Source: Crossiella sp. CA-258035
Lineage (GTDB): Bacteria; Actinomycetota; Actinomycetes; Mycobacteriales; Pseudonocardiaceae
DNA: 64,000 nt
Assembly: GCF_030064675.1 (NCBI RefSeq)
Contig: NZ_CP116413.1
Location: forward strand, 1,397,001 to 1,461,000
Direction of reading: 5' to 3'
In this document: piece by piece, positions 20,213 through 28,523 of the stretch
Layout of the letters: each line of letters starts with the position of its first letter
Position numbering within the stretch: position 1 is the first letter of the stretch
Made by a program: the position numbers and the translations under genes
The notes under the pieces: model-generated
Databases searched by the model: none
Told to the model about the DNA's origin: nothing
What the model saw: only the letters and a program-made list of their open reading frames with translations

Positions 20213-22312
20213 TCACTGTCCGCCGAAGGTCAGGCCGGTGGCATTGGCCAGGAAGGACAGGGTGTCGGCGGTCAGTGAGACGGTGCGGGAGATCGAGCGG
20301 GTGCTGTGGCCCACGTCGGTCTCGCGGCGGAACAGGATCGGGTGGGTGGCCGGGTCGCCGCTGGTGGCCGCCTGCAGGGCGGCGCACATCTTGCGGGCGT
20401 GGCAGGGGTCCACGCGGGAGTCGGACTCGAAGACGGTGAACAGCACCGCCGGGTAGGCCACGCCCGGCCGGACGTGGTGGTACGGCGAGTAGGACAGCAG
20501 CCACTCCAGCTCGCCCGGGTCGGCGGCCGAGCCGTACTCGTCCTTCCAGATGCGGCCGATCAGGAACTCCTCGTAGCGGACCATGTCCAGCAGCGGGGCC
20601 GAGCAGACCACCGCGCGGTACAGCTCGGGGCGCTGGGTGATCGCCGCGCCCATCAGCAGGCCGCCGTTGGAGCCGCCCTGGATGGCCAGCTGCGGGCTGG
20701 TGGTCCAGCCGGTGGCGATCAGGTGTTCGGCGGCGGCGTGGAAGTCGTCGAAGGTGTTCTGCTTGTTCGCCCGCATGCCGCCCTGGTGCCAGGCCTCGCC
20801 CTCCTCGCCGCCGCCGCGCAGCGAGGCCAGCGCGTACACCCCGCCCGCCTCGACCCAGGCCAGCGCGGAGGCGCTGTAGGACGGGGAGTAGCTGATGGAG
20901 AAGCCGCCGTAGCCGCCGAGCAGGGTGGGCCGCGGCCGGTCCGGCTCGGCGGCGGGGGAGAGCACGAACATGTGCACGGTGGTGCCGTCGGCTGAGGTGT
21001 AGGCCAGCTGCCGGGTGTGCACCGGGGGCACCTCGACCGAGCCGGGCGCGGACTCCAGCAGCTCGGTGACGCCGGTGGAGCGCACGTGCCGGTGCACGCT
21101 GGGCGGGGTGACGAAGTCGGTCCAGCCGATCCACAGCGTGTCCGCGTCCGCCGTGGTGAGACTGTCCACTGTGGAGAGTCCGTGCACGGATCCGGTGCCG
21201 GGCAAGGGGATCTGGGTGAGGTGGCTGCCGTCGGCCGGATCGTGCAGGTGCACCTCGGAGACCGCGTGGCGGCTGCGCAGCACGGCGAGCGAGCCGTCCA
21301 GCCAGCGGGCGGTCTCCAGCACCGAGCCGGGGTCCTCGGCGATCAGCTCGCGCCAGTGCTCCTGGCCGGGCTCGGCCGGATCGGCCACGCACAGCCGCCA
21401 GCGCGGGGCGCCCAGGGTGGTCAGCAGGTAGAGCCTGCCGTCGCGCTCGACCCAGGCGGTGCAGTAGGCGCTGTCCACCTCGTCCACGATCTGGCGCAGC
21501 TTGCCGTCACCGGCCAGGTCGGCGATCCAGACCGACTCCTTGGGCGCGGTGCCGGGGGTGGCGTCGACCACCAGCCAGCGCCCGTCGGCGGACAGGCGCA
21601 CGCCGTAGTAGTTGGTCTTGTCCAGGCCCTCGCCGTGCACCAGCTCGTCCTTGGCCGGGTCGGCACCCAGCCGGTGCCGCCACACCCGCCGGTGGAACAG
21701 CTCCTCGCCCGCGGGCACGGCCTCCGGTGCCAGGCGGCGGACGTAGTACAGCTCCTCGCCGCCGGGCAGCCAGGCGATCGGGGAGTTGCGGGCCCGGTCG
21801 ATCGGCCCGTCCAGCACCCGGCCGGTGGCCACGTCGACCACGTGCAGCTGGGACTCCTCGTCGCCGCCGCTGGAGAGCAGGTAGGCGAGCTTGTCGCCCT
21901 CCAGGCTGGGCACCCAGTAGTCCAGGGTGGTCAGGCCGGAGGGGTCCAGCGCGGCCACGTCGATCAGCGCGCGCTCGCTGCAGTCGGCCTCCCGCACGTG
22001 CAGCACCGAGTGCTCCTGGCCGGGCAGGCGGCGGGTGAAGAAGGCCCGGCCGTTGCGCCAGAACGGCGCGGACACCGACCCGGACCGCAGCAGCGTGCCG
22101 ACCCGCTCGGCCACCGCGGCGCGACCGGGCAGCTCCGCCAGCAGCGGGCTGACCAGCGCGTCCTGCGCGGCCGACCAGGCCTGGGTGCGTTCATCGGCGG
22201 CGTCTTCGAGCCAGCGGTAGGGGTCCGGCACCCGGTGTCCGTGCAGCTCGTCGACCAGGTCGAGGCGCTCGGCGGGCGGGTAGGTCGAGGCTGCGGGACG
22301 CGACTGGCTCAC
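20213..22312 (-). CDS. Prolyl oligopeptidase family serine peptidase (S9A)
   Basis: A cytosolic serine peptidase of 699 residues, the usual length for prolyl oligopeptidase. It has an N-terminal PYRWLED segment, a central beta-propeller (about 75-420) and a C-terminal alpha/beta-hydrolase domain. The nucleophile is Ser548 in GGSNGG, the acid is in the SDSRVDP segment near 635, and the base is His669 in DVGHS. It cleaves short peptides after proline. The start is GTG 22312. It is transcribed away from the HNH gene; a 154-bp divergent promoter region separates them. Confidence 0.93.
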   Translation of the reverse strand: MSQSRPAASTYPPAERLDLVDELHGHRVPDPYRWLEDAADERTQAWSAAQDALVSPLLAELPGRAAVAERVGTLLRSGSVSAPFWRNGRAFFTRRLPGQEHSVLHVREADCSERALIDVAALDPSGLTTLDYWVPSLEGDKLAYLLSSGGDEESQLHVVDVATGRVLDGPIDRARNSPIAWLPGGEELYYVRRLAPEAVPAGEELFHRRVWRHRLGADPAKDELVHGEGLDKTNYYGVRLSADGRWLVVDATPGTAPKESVWIADLAGDGKLRQIVDEVDSAYCTAWVERDGRLYLLTTLGAPRWRLCVADPAEPGQEHWRELIAEDPGSVLETARWLDGSLAVLRSRHAVSEVHLHDPADGSHLTQIPLPGTGSVHGLSTVDSLTTADADTLWIGWTDFVTPPSVHRHVRSTGVTELLESAPGSVEVPPVHTRQLAYTSADGTTVHMFVLSPAAEPDRPRPTLLGGYGGFSISYSPSYSASALAWVEAGGVYALASLRGGGEEGEAWHQGGMRANKQNTFDDFHAAAEHLIATGWTTSPQLAIQGGSNGGLLMGAAITQRPELYRAVVCSAPLLDMVRYEEFLIGRIWKDEYGSAADPGELEWLLSYSPYHHVRPGVAYPAVLFTVFESDSRVDPCHARKMCAALQAATSGDPATHPILFRRETDVGHSTRSISRTVSLTADTLSFLANATGLTFGGQ

Positions 22313-22466
22313 GATCGGAACAGTACCGATACAGGCTTGTCACTCCACCGGTTAGCCGCTCGTTCACCGTAGATTCGGGCGAGCCTGCCCGACACGTTAC
22401 AGATCACAGGTGCGCGAATAGCGCATTATGTGGTCGACTACGTGTTGACCCGGTGGAGGTGGTCGC

Positions 22467-23132
22467 GTGCCCGACCGACAACCGACTCCCATCGGCGTAG
22501 CCGGTGGGCAGACGCCGCGGGTCCGTTCGTCCTCGAACGGGGTCCCGCCGGCCTTGGCCGCGTGCGTTCCTGTGCCTGCGCAGGAACGGGCGGCCCCTAG
22601 CGAGACGACCCCTGGCTGGGGCCGACGCCGTGTGTTGTTGCTGAATGCCACCTTCGAGCCGCTGACGGCCCTCCCGGTGCGCCGAGCGATCGTACTTCTT
22701 GTCTGCGGCAAAGCGGAAATCGTCCATGGAGACACCGCCGGCCTGCAGGTTCACTCCGCCAGCGAGACCGTCGCGGTGCCCTCGGTGATCAGGTTGAGCA
22801 CTTTCGTCCGGGTGCCCTACCGAGGCCGCATCCCGCTGACCCGCGCCGCCCTGATGCACCGCGACCGGTTCCGCTGCGCCTACTGCGCCGGCCGGGCCGA
22901 GACCATCGACCACGTGGTCCCGCGCAGCAAAGGCGGCCAGCACACCTGGGAGAACACGGTCGCCTGCTGCGCCAGGTGCAACCACCGCAAGGCCGACAAG
23001 CTGCTCAGCGAGCTGGGCTGGCGGCTGCGGGTGGTGCCGAGGACCCCGCGCGGACAGCACTGGCGCCTGCTCGCCGGTGTGCCCGACGCGGACCCGCAGT
23101 GGCTGCCCTACCTCGGCGAACCCGCCGCCTGA
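22467..23132 (+). CDS. HNH endonuclease-family protein (Rv2469c-like)
   Basis: A 221-residue protein. Residues 50-120 form the conserved RRVLLLNATFEPL...IPLTRAAL domain seen in actinobacterial Rv2469c-type proteins. The C-terminal HNH fold has a CAYC pair, DHVVPRSKGG, WENTV and a CARCN pair, so a structural zinc and a His-metal finger nuclease site are present. The biological target is unknown. The start is GTG 22467, with GGAGGT 6 nt upstream. It converges with the GVRIS gene, only 9 bp between stops and no hairpin between them. Confidence 0.85.
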   Translation: MPDRQPTPIGVAGGQTPRVRSSSNGVPPALAACVPVPAQERAAPSETTPGWGRRRVLLLNATFEPLTALPVRRAIVLLVCGKAEIVHGDTAGLQVHSASETVAVPSVIRLSTFVRVPYRGRIPLTRAALMHRDRFRCAYCAGRAETIDHVVPRSKGGQHTWENTVACCARCNHRKADKLLSELGWRLRVVPRTPRGQHWRLLAGVPDADPQWLPYLGEPAA

Positions 23133-23141
23133 CCCGGTCGT

Positions 23142-23921
23142 TCAGGCCGCCACGGCCAGCGCGGGGGCCTGGGCGCTGATCCGCACGCCATCGGCGGCGC
23201 TGATGCGCACGCCGTCGCGAGCGCTGATGCGAACCCCGGCGCGCCCGGAGATCCGCACGCCCGCCTCGCCGCTGATGCGGACGCCGTCGCGGGCGGAGAT
23301 CCGCACCCCGCGCTCAGCGCCGCTGATCCGCACCCCGGCCTCGCCACTGATGCGAACCCCGGCCTGACCGCTGATCCGGACACCGTCCTGGGCGGAGATG
23401 CGCACGCCCCGCTCGGCCCCACTGATCCGCACGCCTGCCTCGCCGCTGATGCGGACGCCGTCGCGGGCGGAGATGCGCACGCCCCGCTCGGCCCCGCTGA
23501 TCCGCACCCCTGCCTCGCCGCTGATCCGCACACCGTCCCGGGCGGAGATCCGCACGCCCCGGTCCACGCCGCTGATCCGCACACCCCGCTCCGCCGAGCT
23601 GATCCGCACCCCACGCTCGACCCCGCTGATCCGCACCCCCGAAGCCGCACTGATGCGCACTCCGCGATCGACTCCGCTGATGCGCACGCCGTCACGCACC
23701 GTGTCCGCCGAGCTGATCCGGACACCCGCCCGGCCGCTGATCCGCACCCCTGCGTGACCGGAGACGCAAACGTCATCAACGGCGCTGATGCGTACCCCGG
23801 CGCGCCCGCTGATCCGGACGCCATCAAAGTTGCTGATGCGCACGCCTGCATTGCGGATGAGTGACCGCTTACCCGAACGGGTGTGGTCGTTGCTCTGTTC
23901 GAGAGTCTTGATATCCGACAT
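23142..23921 (-). CDS. GVRIS octapeptide-repeat protein, no known family
   Basis: A 259-residue protein starting at ATG 23921, with GGGAG 9-13 nt upstream. A 25-residue leader (MSDIKTLEQSNDHTRSG then KRSLIRNA) is followed by 26 exact GVRIS pentapeptides and one degenerate DVCVS, each followed by a linker of usually 3 or 4 residues, giving 8- or 9-residue units; the tail is AQAPALAVAA. Linkers fall into classes G-x-A, A-x-D and (G/S)-x-(E/D)-R. There is a single Cys, almost no aromatics and no signal peptide or membrane helix. Alternating V and I around R suggests short beta strands, perhaps a beta-roll or solenoid; a multi-core peptide precursor is another idea. I do not recognise the family and no modifying enzyme is adjacent. 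Confidence 0.85.
   Translation of the reverse strand: MSDIKTLEQSNDHTRSGKRSLIRNAGVRISNFDGVRISGRAGVRISAVDDVCVSGHAGVRISGRAGVRISSADTVRDGVRISGVDRGVRISAASGVRISGVERGVRISSAERGVRISGVDRGVRISARDGVRISGEAGVRISGAERGVRISARDGVRISGEAGVRISGAERGVRISAQDGVRISGQAGVRISGEAGVRISGAERGVRISARDGVRISGEAGVRISGRAGVRISARDGVRISAADGVRISAQAPALAVAA
23175..23846 (-). repeat. Array of 27 GVRIS units (24-27 bp each)
   Basis: Residues 26-249 of the gene. In the middle (23310-23558) units combine into a higher-order 25-residue block made of ARD, GEA and GAER linkers, repeated three times with one extra octad in the third. GVRIS itself is encoded with several Gly, Val, Arg and Ser codons; Ser alternates between AGC and TCC. The repeat is therefore conserved at protein level and not as identical DNA. 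Confidence 0.9.
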
Positions 23922-24236
23922 GTTGGCGTCTCCCATCGGTGGGATGCTGCTCTGCGTGGAAGAGTCTGCGTGCACAAGACCCGGATAGGTGAAAAGTAGA
24001 AGCCTGGCTCCCCGCAGACAAGCCGCCAAAGCGGCCGCCATTTGCCGCTGTTCGGATCGGGGCCGACTGGCCCAGTGAGCTGGGCCGGTCGAGTGGCTTC
24101 GGGGCCGTGGTGCGTCGCGGGTCACACTTCCGGGTTACCTTCCGCGGCCTCCGGCCGAAACCTGGCGAATACCCGCGAACGGCCGCACGGGGACCACTGC
24201 CAGCGCAGCCGGGACGCACCATCTACAGTTGCCGCC
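23922..24236. other. Divergent intergenic region between the GVRIS gene and ctaJ
   Basis: 315 bp without a convincing gene. It holds the candidate GVRIS promoter (23993-24021) and a hairpin TGGCCCA-n6-TGGGCC near 24067-24086. Open frames that cross it on either strand lack ribosome-binding sites and coding bias. Confidence 0.6.
23993..24021 (-). promoter_or_regulatory. Candidate promoter of the GVRIS gene
   Basis: On the minus strand TTGTCT (24021-24016) and TACTTT (23998-23993) are separated by 17 nt, an acceptable housekeeping-sigma promoter for an actinomycete (TTG-n at -35, TAnnnT at -10). It would start RNA near 23986, leaving a leader of about 65 nt before the ATG. Prediction by eye. 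Confidence 0.4.
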
Positions 24237-24491
24237 GTGACCGTCCTGGAGACCATCCTCGTCTTCGCGGGGATCCCGTTGGCGCTGTACCTCGGGATCA
24301 CCCTGCTGACGATGTGGCCTAACTCCAGCCGGGGCCAGCGCTACCGGCCCGGCCAGGAGTGGCCCCACGAGCCCGTGTGGTGGAGTGCCAACCCCGCCGG
24401 CCTGACCACGTCTGCCGCCGCCGCGGCGCAAGACAACGAGGCGGCCGCGACCGCCGTCACCGCTCGGGGAGGTGCCCGTGGCAACTGGTGA
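24237..24491 (+). CDS. ctaJ: Probable cytochrome aa3 oxidase accessory subunit CtaJ
   Basis: An 84-residue protein: one N-terminal membrane helix (residues 5-27, beginning VLETILVFAGIPLALYLG), then a conserved RYRPGQEWPHEPVWWSANP block, then an Ala-rich tail. This matches the small subunit CtaJ found in the mycobacterial III2-IV2 respiratory supercomplex, whose gene, as I recall, lies in M. smegmatis beside the DUF5130 gene and the HNH gene, as here. The start is GTG 24237. Its stop overlaps the next gene, so the two are coupled. The assignment rests on the motif and gene order. Confidence 0.65.
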   Translation: MTVLETILVFAGIPLALYLGITLLTMWPNSSRGQRYRPGQEWPHEPVWWSANPAGLTTSAAAAAQDNEAAATAVTARGGARGNW

Positions 24492-24957
24492 GGTGGCGAC
24501 CCGCGTCGACCCCGAGGACCTGGCCTTCGGCGAGGCGCTGATGCCGCACGGCCGGGTCTCCTCGGCCAGGCACATCAGCGACAACGGCCCGAAGCTGCCG
24601 TTCAGCCCGACCCAGCTGGCCACCCTGGACGAGGCGCTGACCCTGTCCAGCCGCAGCTCCGGCCTGGACTTCAGCATCTACCTCGGCGACCTCGGCGAGG
24701 ACACCCGCGCCCGCGCGGAGCAGCTGCACGGCTCCCTCGGCACCAAGGCGGCCAACGCGGTGCTGATCGCGGTGTCCCCCGGCCAGCGCGTGCTGGAGAT
24801 CGTCACCGGCGCGGAGTCCGGGCGCAGGCTGGCCGACCGCGGCTGCAAGCTCGCGGTGATGAGCATGGTCGCCTCCTTCAAGGAGGGCGACCTGCCCGGC
24901 GGCCTGGTCAGCGGACTGCGCATGCTGGCCGACCAGGCCGGTCCCAAGCAGCACTGA
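24478..24957 (+). CDS. DUF5130 (TPM-like) protein, Rv2468c-like
   Basis: A 159-residue actinobacterial protein with the DUF5130/TPM-like fold: LPFSPTQLATLDEAL near 40, a DFSIYLGDLGED region, and KAANAVLIAVSPGQRVLEIVTG near 95-115. TPM domains of related proteins act in photosystem repair or as phosphatases, but the function here is unknown. I chose GTG 24478 (GGGGAGG at 24466-24472) over GTG 24472, which has no spacing. It overlaps ctaJ by 14 bp. A strong hairpin follows the stop. Confidence 0.8.
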   Translation: MATGEVATRVDPEDLAFGEALMPHGRVSSARHISDNGPKLPFSPTQLATLDEALTLSSRSSGLDFSIYLGDLGEDTRARAEQLHGSLGTKAANAVLIAVSPGQRVLEIVTGAESGRRLADRGCKLAVMSMVASFKEGDLPGGLVSGLRMLADQAGPKQH

Positions 24958-24970
24958 CCAGCTGAAACGT

Positions 24971-25013
24971 CAGCGGCGGCGTTCCCATCGGGCTGATGGG
25001 AACGCCGCCGCTG
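24971..25013. terminator. Bidirectional hairpin terminator between DUF5130 and pepN
   Basis: A perfect 19-bp inverted repeat (24971-24989 and 24995-25013) with a 5-nt loop, located between two convergent genes. No U-tract follows, as is common in actinomycetes. Confidence 0.85.
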
Positions 25014-25026
25014 CTGCGTTCAGGCG

Positions 25027-27588
25027 TCAGGAGCGGTCGAACTCACGGGCGGCCAGCGCCCGCACGATGCCCGCGCGGCCCTCGTTCACCAGGCGGAGCA
25101 GGGCCGGCGGGTGCTCGCCAGCGGCGATCCAGGCGTCCGCGGCCTTGACCGTGGCCTCCTCCACCGCCCAGGACGGGAACAGTCCGATCACCACCGGCAT
25201 CGCCCGGTCGCTGCCGCGGCGCTGCCACACCTCGGACACCTCGGCGAAGTAGCGGCCGGTGTAGCCGGCCAGCAGCTCCTTCTGCCCGGGGTGGGAGAAG
25301 CCGTTGATCAGCGACTCGTTGGTGGAGTTGGACAGCTCGTCGTCGTGCACGGCCCGCCGCCAGGTCTCCGCCTTGTTCTCCTCGGTCGGGATCAGCGCGG
25401 TGGCCAGCTCCGCCTGCCGCTTGCCGGTGGCGGTGGCGTCCCGCGCCAGCTCGGCGGCGATGTCGGTGTCGTCGGCGCGGGCGTGTGCCACCAGGGCACG
25501 GAGGATCCGCCAGCGCAGGTCCGCGTCCACGGTCAGGCCGTCCAGCACGGCGGTGCCGTCGTACCAGCCCTGCAGCACGGCCAGCTCGACCTCACCGAGC
25601 ACCGAGGAGGTCAGCGCGTTGGCGAAGGCCAGCTGGTGGTCCGAGCCCGGCTCCGCGGTGCTCGCCAGGTCCAGGACGCGGGTGGAGAAGCGGGACCAGC
25701 CCTCCGGCCGCCACGCCGGGTCGGCGTAGGAGGACAGCGCGGTCTGGGCCTGCGCGAGCAGCCGCTGCACCACGCCGACCTCGGTCTCGGCGTGCACGCC
25801 GCCGAGCACCAGGGTGACGAAGTCGCGGGCCTTCAGCTCGGCCTCGCGGGTCATCTCCCAGGCCGCCGACCAGCACAGCGTGCGCGGCAGCGGCTCGGTG
25901 ATGTGCGCGATCCGGTCGATCAGGGTGACCAGCGAGTCCGGGTCCAGCCGCATCGTGCAGTAGGTGAGGTCGTCGTCGTTGACCAGCACCAGCTTGCCGC
26001 GGTGCACGCCGACCAGCTCGGGCACGTCGGTGCGCTCGCCGTCCACGTCCACCTCGACCCGGTGCACCCGCGACAGCTTGCCGTCGGCGTCCTCGTCGTA
26101 GATGCCGATGGCCAGCCGGTGCGTGCGCAGCTCACCGGCGCCGGGCCGGGCGCCGCCCTGCAACACCGCGAACCTGGTGAACCTGCCGTCCGCGCCCACC
26201 TCGAACCGGGCGCGCAGCGAGTTCAGCCCGGTGGTCTGCAGCCACTGCGCGCTCCACCAGGACAGGTCCCGGCCGGATGCCTGCTCCAGCGCGACCAGCA
26301 GGTCGGCCAGGGTGGCGTTGTCCCAGGCGTGCTTGTCGAAGTACACCCGCAGCCCGGCCAGGAAGTTGTCCAGGCCCACGTAGGCCACCAGCTGCTTGAG
26401 CACGCTGGCGCCCTTGGCGTAGGTGATGCCGTCGAAGTTGACCTCCACGGCCTCCAGGTCGGGCATCTCGCAGGCGACCGGGTGGGTGGAGGGCAGCTGG
26501 TCCTGGCGGTAGGCCCAGGACTTCTCGATGTTGGCGAAGGAGGTCCAGGCGTGTTTGTACTCGGTGGCCGAGGCCTGCGCGAGCACACTGGCCCAGGTGG
26601 CGAAGGACTCGTTCAGCCACAGGTCGTCCCACCAGCGCATGGTGACCAGGTCGCCGAACCACATGTGCGCCATCTCGTGCAGCAGCGTCTCGCACCGGCG
26701 CTCGTAGTCGTAGCGGGTGACCCTGGAGCGGAAGATGTACTCCTCGCGGAAGGTCACGCAGCCCGCGTTCTCCATCGCGCCCGCGTTGAACTCCGGCACG
26801 AAGCACTGGTCGTACTTGCCGAACGGGTAGCGCACCCCGAAGGCGTTGTTGAAGAACTCGAAGCCCTGCTTGGTCTCGGTGAACAGCCGCTCGTGGTCGG
26901 CGAACTCGGCCAGCGAGGCGCGCACGTACAGCCCGAGCGGGATCTCGCCCTCGCTGTCGGTGTAGACGTCGCGCCACTCCGCGTACGGACCGGCCACCAG
27001 CGCGACCAGGTAGGTCGACATCGGCTTGGTGGTCTCGAAGACGTGCCGGACACCGCCGTCGACCTGCTCGGTGGACTCGGTGGCGCTGTTGGACAATACC
27101 TTCCAGTCCGCGGGCGCCAGCACGGTGAGCTGGTAGACCGACTTCAGGTCCGGCTGGTCGAAGCAGGCGAACATGCGCTTGGCGTCCGCGGTCTCGAACT
27201 GGGTGTAGAGGTACACCCCGTCGTCCACCGGGTCGACGAAGCGGTGCACGCCCTCACCGGTGTTCATGAACCGGCAGTCGGCCTCGATGACGAGCTCGTT
27301 GCGCTCGGCCAGGTTCGGCAGCGTGATCCCGTCCTCCTCGCGGAAGTCGGAGACGTCCAGCTCGACGCCGTTGAGCACGGCCCTGCGCACCCCGGCGGCC
27401 ACCAGGTCGACGAAGGTCTGGGCGCCGGTCTCACGGCTGGCGAACCGCACCGTGCTGGTCGAGCGGAACGTGTTCTCGCCCGGCCCGCCCGCTCCGTCGG
27501 TGAGGTCCAGCTCGATCGCGTAGGACTCCACCTCCAGGAGGGCGGCACGCTGCTGTGCCTGCTCGACCGTGAGGTTCGGTGCGGCCAC
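25027..27588 (-). CDS. pepN: Aminopeptidase N (M1 metallopeptidase)
   Basis: A cytosolic zinc aminopeptidase that removes N-terminal residues from peptides downstream of Clp and proteasome degradation. 853 residues, the size of Streptomyces lividans PepN and Rv2467. The substrate-anchoring GAMEN is at 270-274, the zinc site HEMAH at 304-308, and the third ligand Glu is in the following WLNESFATW. The C-terminal ERAP1-like helical domain occupies about 530-840. The start is GTG 27588, preceded by GAGGTGA. It is divergent from the DsbA-like gene over a 167-bp promoter region. Confidence 0.95.
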   Translation of the reverse strand: MAAPNLTVEQAQQRAALLEVESYAIELDLTDGAGGPGENTFRSTSTVRFASRETGAQTFVDLVAAGVRRAVLNGVELDVSDFREEDGITLPNLAERNELVIEADCRFMNTGEGVHRFVDPVDDGVYLYTQFETADAKRMFACFDQPDLKSVYQLTVLAPADWKVLSNSATESTEQVDGGVRHVFETTKPMSTYLVALVAGPYAEWRDVYTDSEGEIPLGLYVRASLAEFADHERLFTETKQGFEFFNNAFGVRYPFGKYDQCFVPEFNAGAMENAGCVTFREEYIFRSRVTRYDYERRCETLLHEMAHMWFGDLVTMRWWDDLWLNESFATWASVLAQASATEYKHAWTSFANIEKSWAYRQDQLPSTHPVACEMPDLEAVEVNFDGITYAKGASVLKQLVAYVGLDNFLAGLRVYFDKHAWDNATLADLLVALEQASGRDLSWWSAQWLQTTGLNSLRARFEVGADGRFTRFAVLQGGARPGAGELRTHRLAIGIYDEDADGKLSRVHRVEVDVDGERTDVPELVGVHRGKLVLVNDDDLTYCTMRLDPDSLVTLIDRIAHITEPLPRTLCWSAAWEMTREAELKARDFVTLVLGGVHAETEVGVVQRLLAQAQTALSSYADPAWRPEGWSRFSTRVLDLASTAEPGSDHQLAFANALTSSVLGEVELAVLQGWYDGTAVLDGLTVDADLRWRILRALVAHARADDTDIAAELARDATATGKRQAELATALIPTEENKAETWRRAVHDDELSNSTNESLINGFSHPGQKELLAGYTGRYFAEVSEVWQRRGSDRAMPVVIGLFPSWAVEEATVKAADAWIAAGEHPPALLRLVNEGRAGIVRALAAREFDRS

Positions 27589-27755
27589 GGGTCACCTCGT
27601 GTTCTTGCTATTGGGGATGCACGACGTCAGGCATCAAACCACGAACGTCGAAACGGTTTCCCGCTCCCGGGAAGAGTTCGCCCCCGCGCGCGGTTGGTAG
27701 CAGGCAGGACGTGCTGCCCGAGGCTCGTCAACAGCCATAAACCGAAAGAGGCGTC

Positions 27756-28370
27756 ATGAGCGCTGAGACCCCCCGAGTCGACTTCTACTTCGACCCGCTC
27801 TGCCCGTGGGCGTGGATCAGCTCGCGGTGGATCCTGGAGGTCGAACAGGTCCGCGACATCGACTTGCACTTCCGGGTGATGAGCCTGTCCGTGCTCAACT
27901 CCGGCCGCGACGTGCCCCCGGAGTACCAGGAGCTGCTGAACAAGGGCTGGGGCCCGGTCCGGGTGGCCATCGCCGCCGCCAAGTCCCACGGCGAGGACGT
28001 CCTCCGCCCGCTGTACACCGCGCTGGGCACCCGCATCCACAACGAGGGCCGCGGCGACGACCTGGACGGCGTGATCAAGGAAGCCCTGGCCGAGCTGGGC
28101 CTGCCCGCGGAACTCGCCGAGGCGGCCCACTCGACCGACCACGACGAGGCGCTGAAGGCCAGCCACCACGCCGGCATGGACCCGGTGGGCATGGAGGTGG
28201 GCACGCCGACCATCCACGTGGACGGGGTCGCGTTCTTCGGGCCGGTGCTGTCGAAGATCCCGAGGGGCGAGGATGCGGGAAAGATCTTCGACGGGGCTCG
28301 GCTGCTGGCCGGGTATCCGCACTTCTTCGAGCTGAAGCGGACGCGGACCGAGGACCCGGACTTCTCCTGA
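27756..28370 (+). CDS. DsbA-family mycothiol-dependent nitroreductase-like protein (Rv2466c homologue)
   Basis: A 204-residue thioredoxin-fold protein of the DsbA/FrnE branch, very similar to M. tuberculosis Rv2466c over its length ([65 protein letters not shown]). Rv2466c is a mycothiol-dependent oxidoreductase. Here the active site is CPWA (Cys16 to Ala19) where Rv2466c has CPWC, so only one redox Cys remains. A monothiol mechanism using mycothiol is plausible. The start is ATG 27756 after GAGG. Confidence 0.85.
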   Translation: MSAETPRVDFYFDPLCPWAWISSRWILEVEQVRDIDLHFRVMSLSVLNSGRDVPPEYQELLNKGWGPVRVAIAAAKSHGEDVLRPLYTALGTRIHNEGRGDDLDGVIKEALAELGLPAELAEAAHSTDHDEALKASHHAGMDPVGMEVGTPTIHVDGVAFFGPVLSKIPRGEDAGKIFDGARLLAGYPHFFELKRTRTEDPDFS

Positions 28371-28503
28371 GGCTGAGCGGGGGACCGCTTTCCGGCGCGT
28401 GCTGGAGGGCGGTCCTTCGCCTTTGCGGCTGAGGCGGGGCCGGGCGGGGGTTGAGGTTGGGCTCTGTGCCGATCCAAGCGGCGGCCGCGTGGCGGTCAGC
28501 TTT

Positions 28504-28523
28504 AAGACGACCGGTCATATTCA
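28504..28523 (-). repeat. Copy 1 of the TGACCGGTCGTCTTA motif (inverted)
   Basis: TAAGACGACCGGTCATATT-type sequence in the orientation opposite to the other three copies. It contains the palindrome GACCGGTC. Confidence 0.8.

Noticed and set aside
22404-23060. Minus-strand frame opposite the HNH gene
   Set aside because: The plus strand encodes an intact HNH motif with a good ribosome-binding site; the other frame has no domain.
23175-23846. CRISPR array
   Set aside because: The regular 24-27 bp period has no unique spacers of constant length, repeats differ in sequence, the array is a continuous coding frame and no cas genes are near.
23077-23988. Plus-strand frames with MRTP/IRTP repeats
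   Set aside because: They are the complement of the GVRIS array. The minus strand has the ribosome-binding site, promoter and invariant peptide; the plus-strand peptides vary at silent positions of the other frame.
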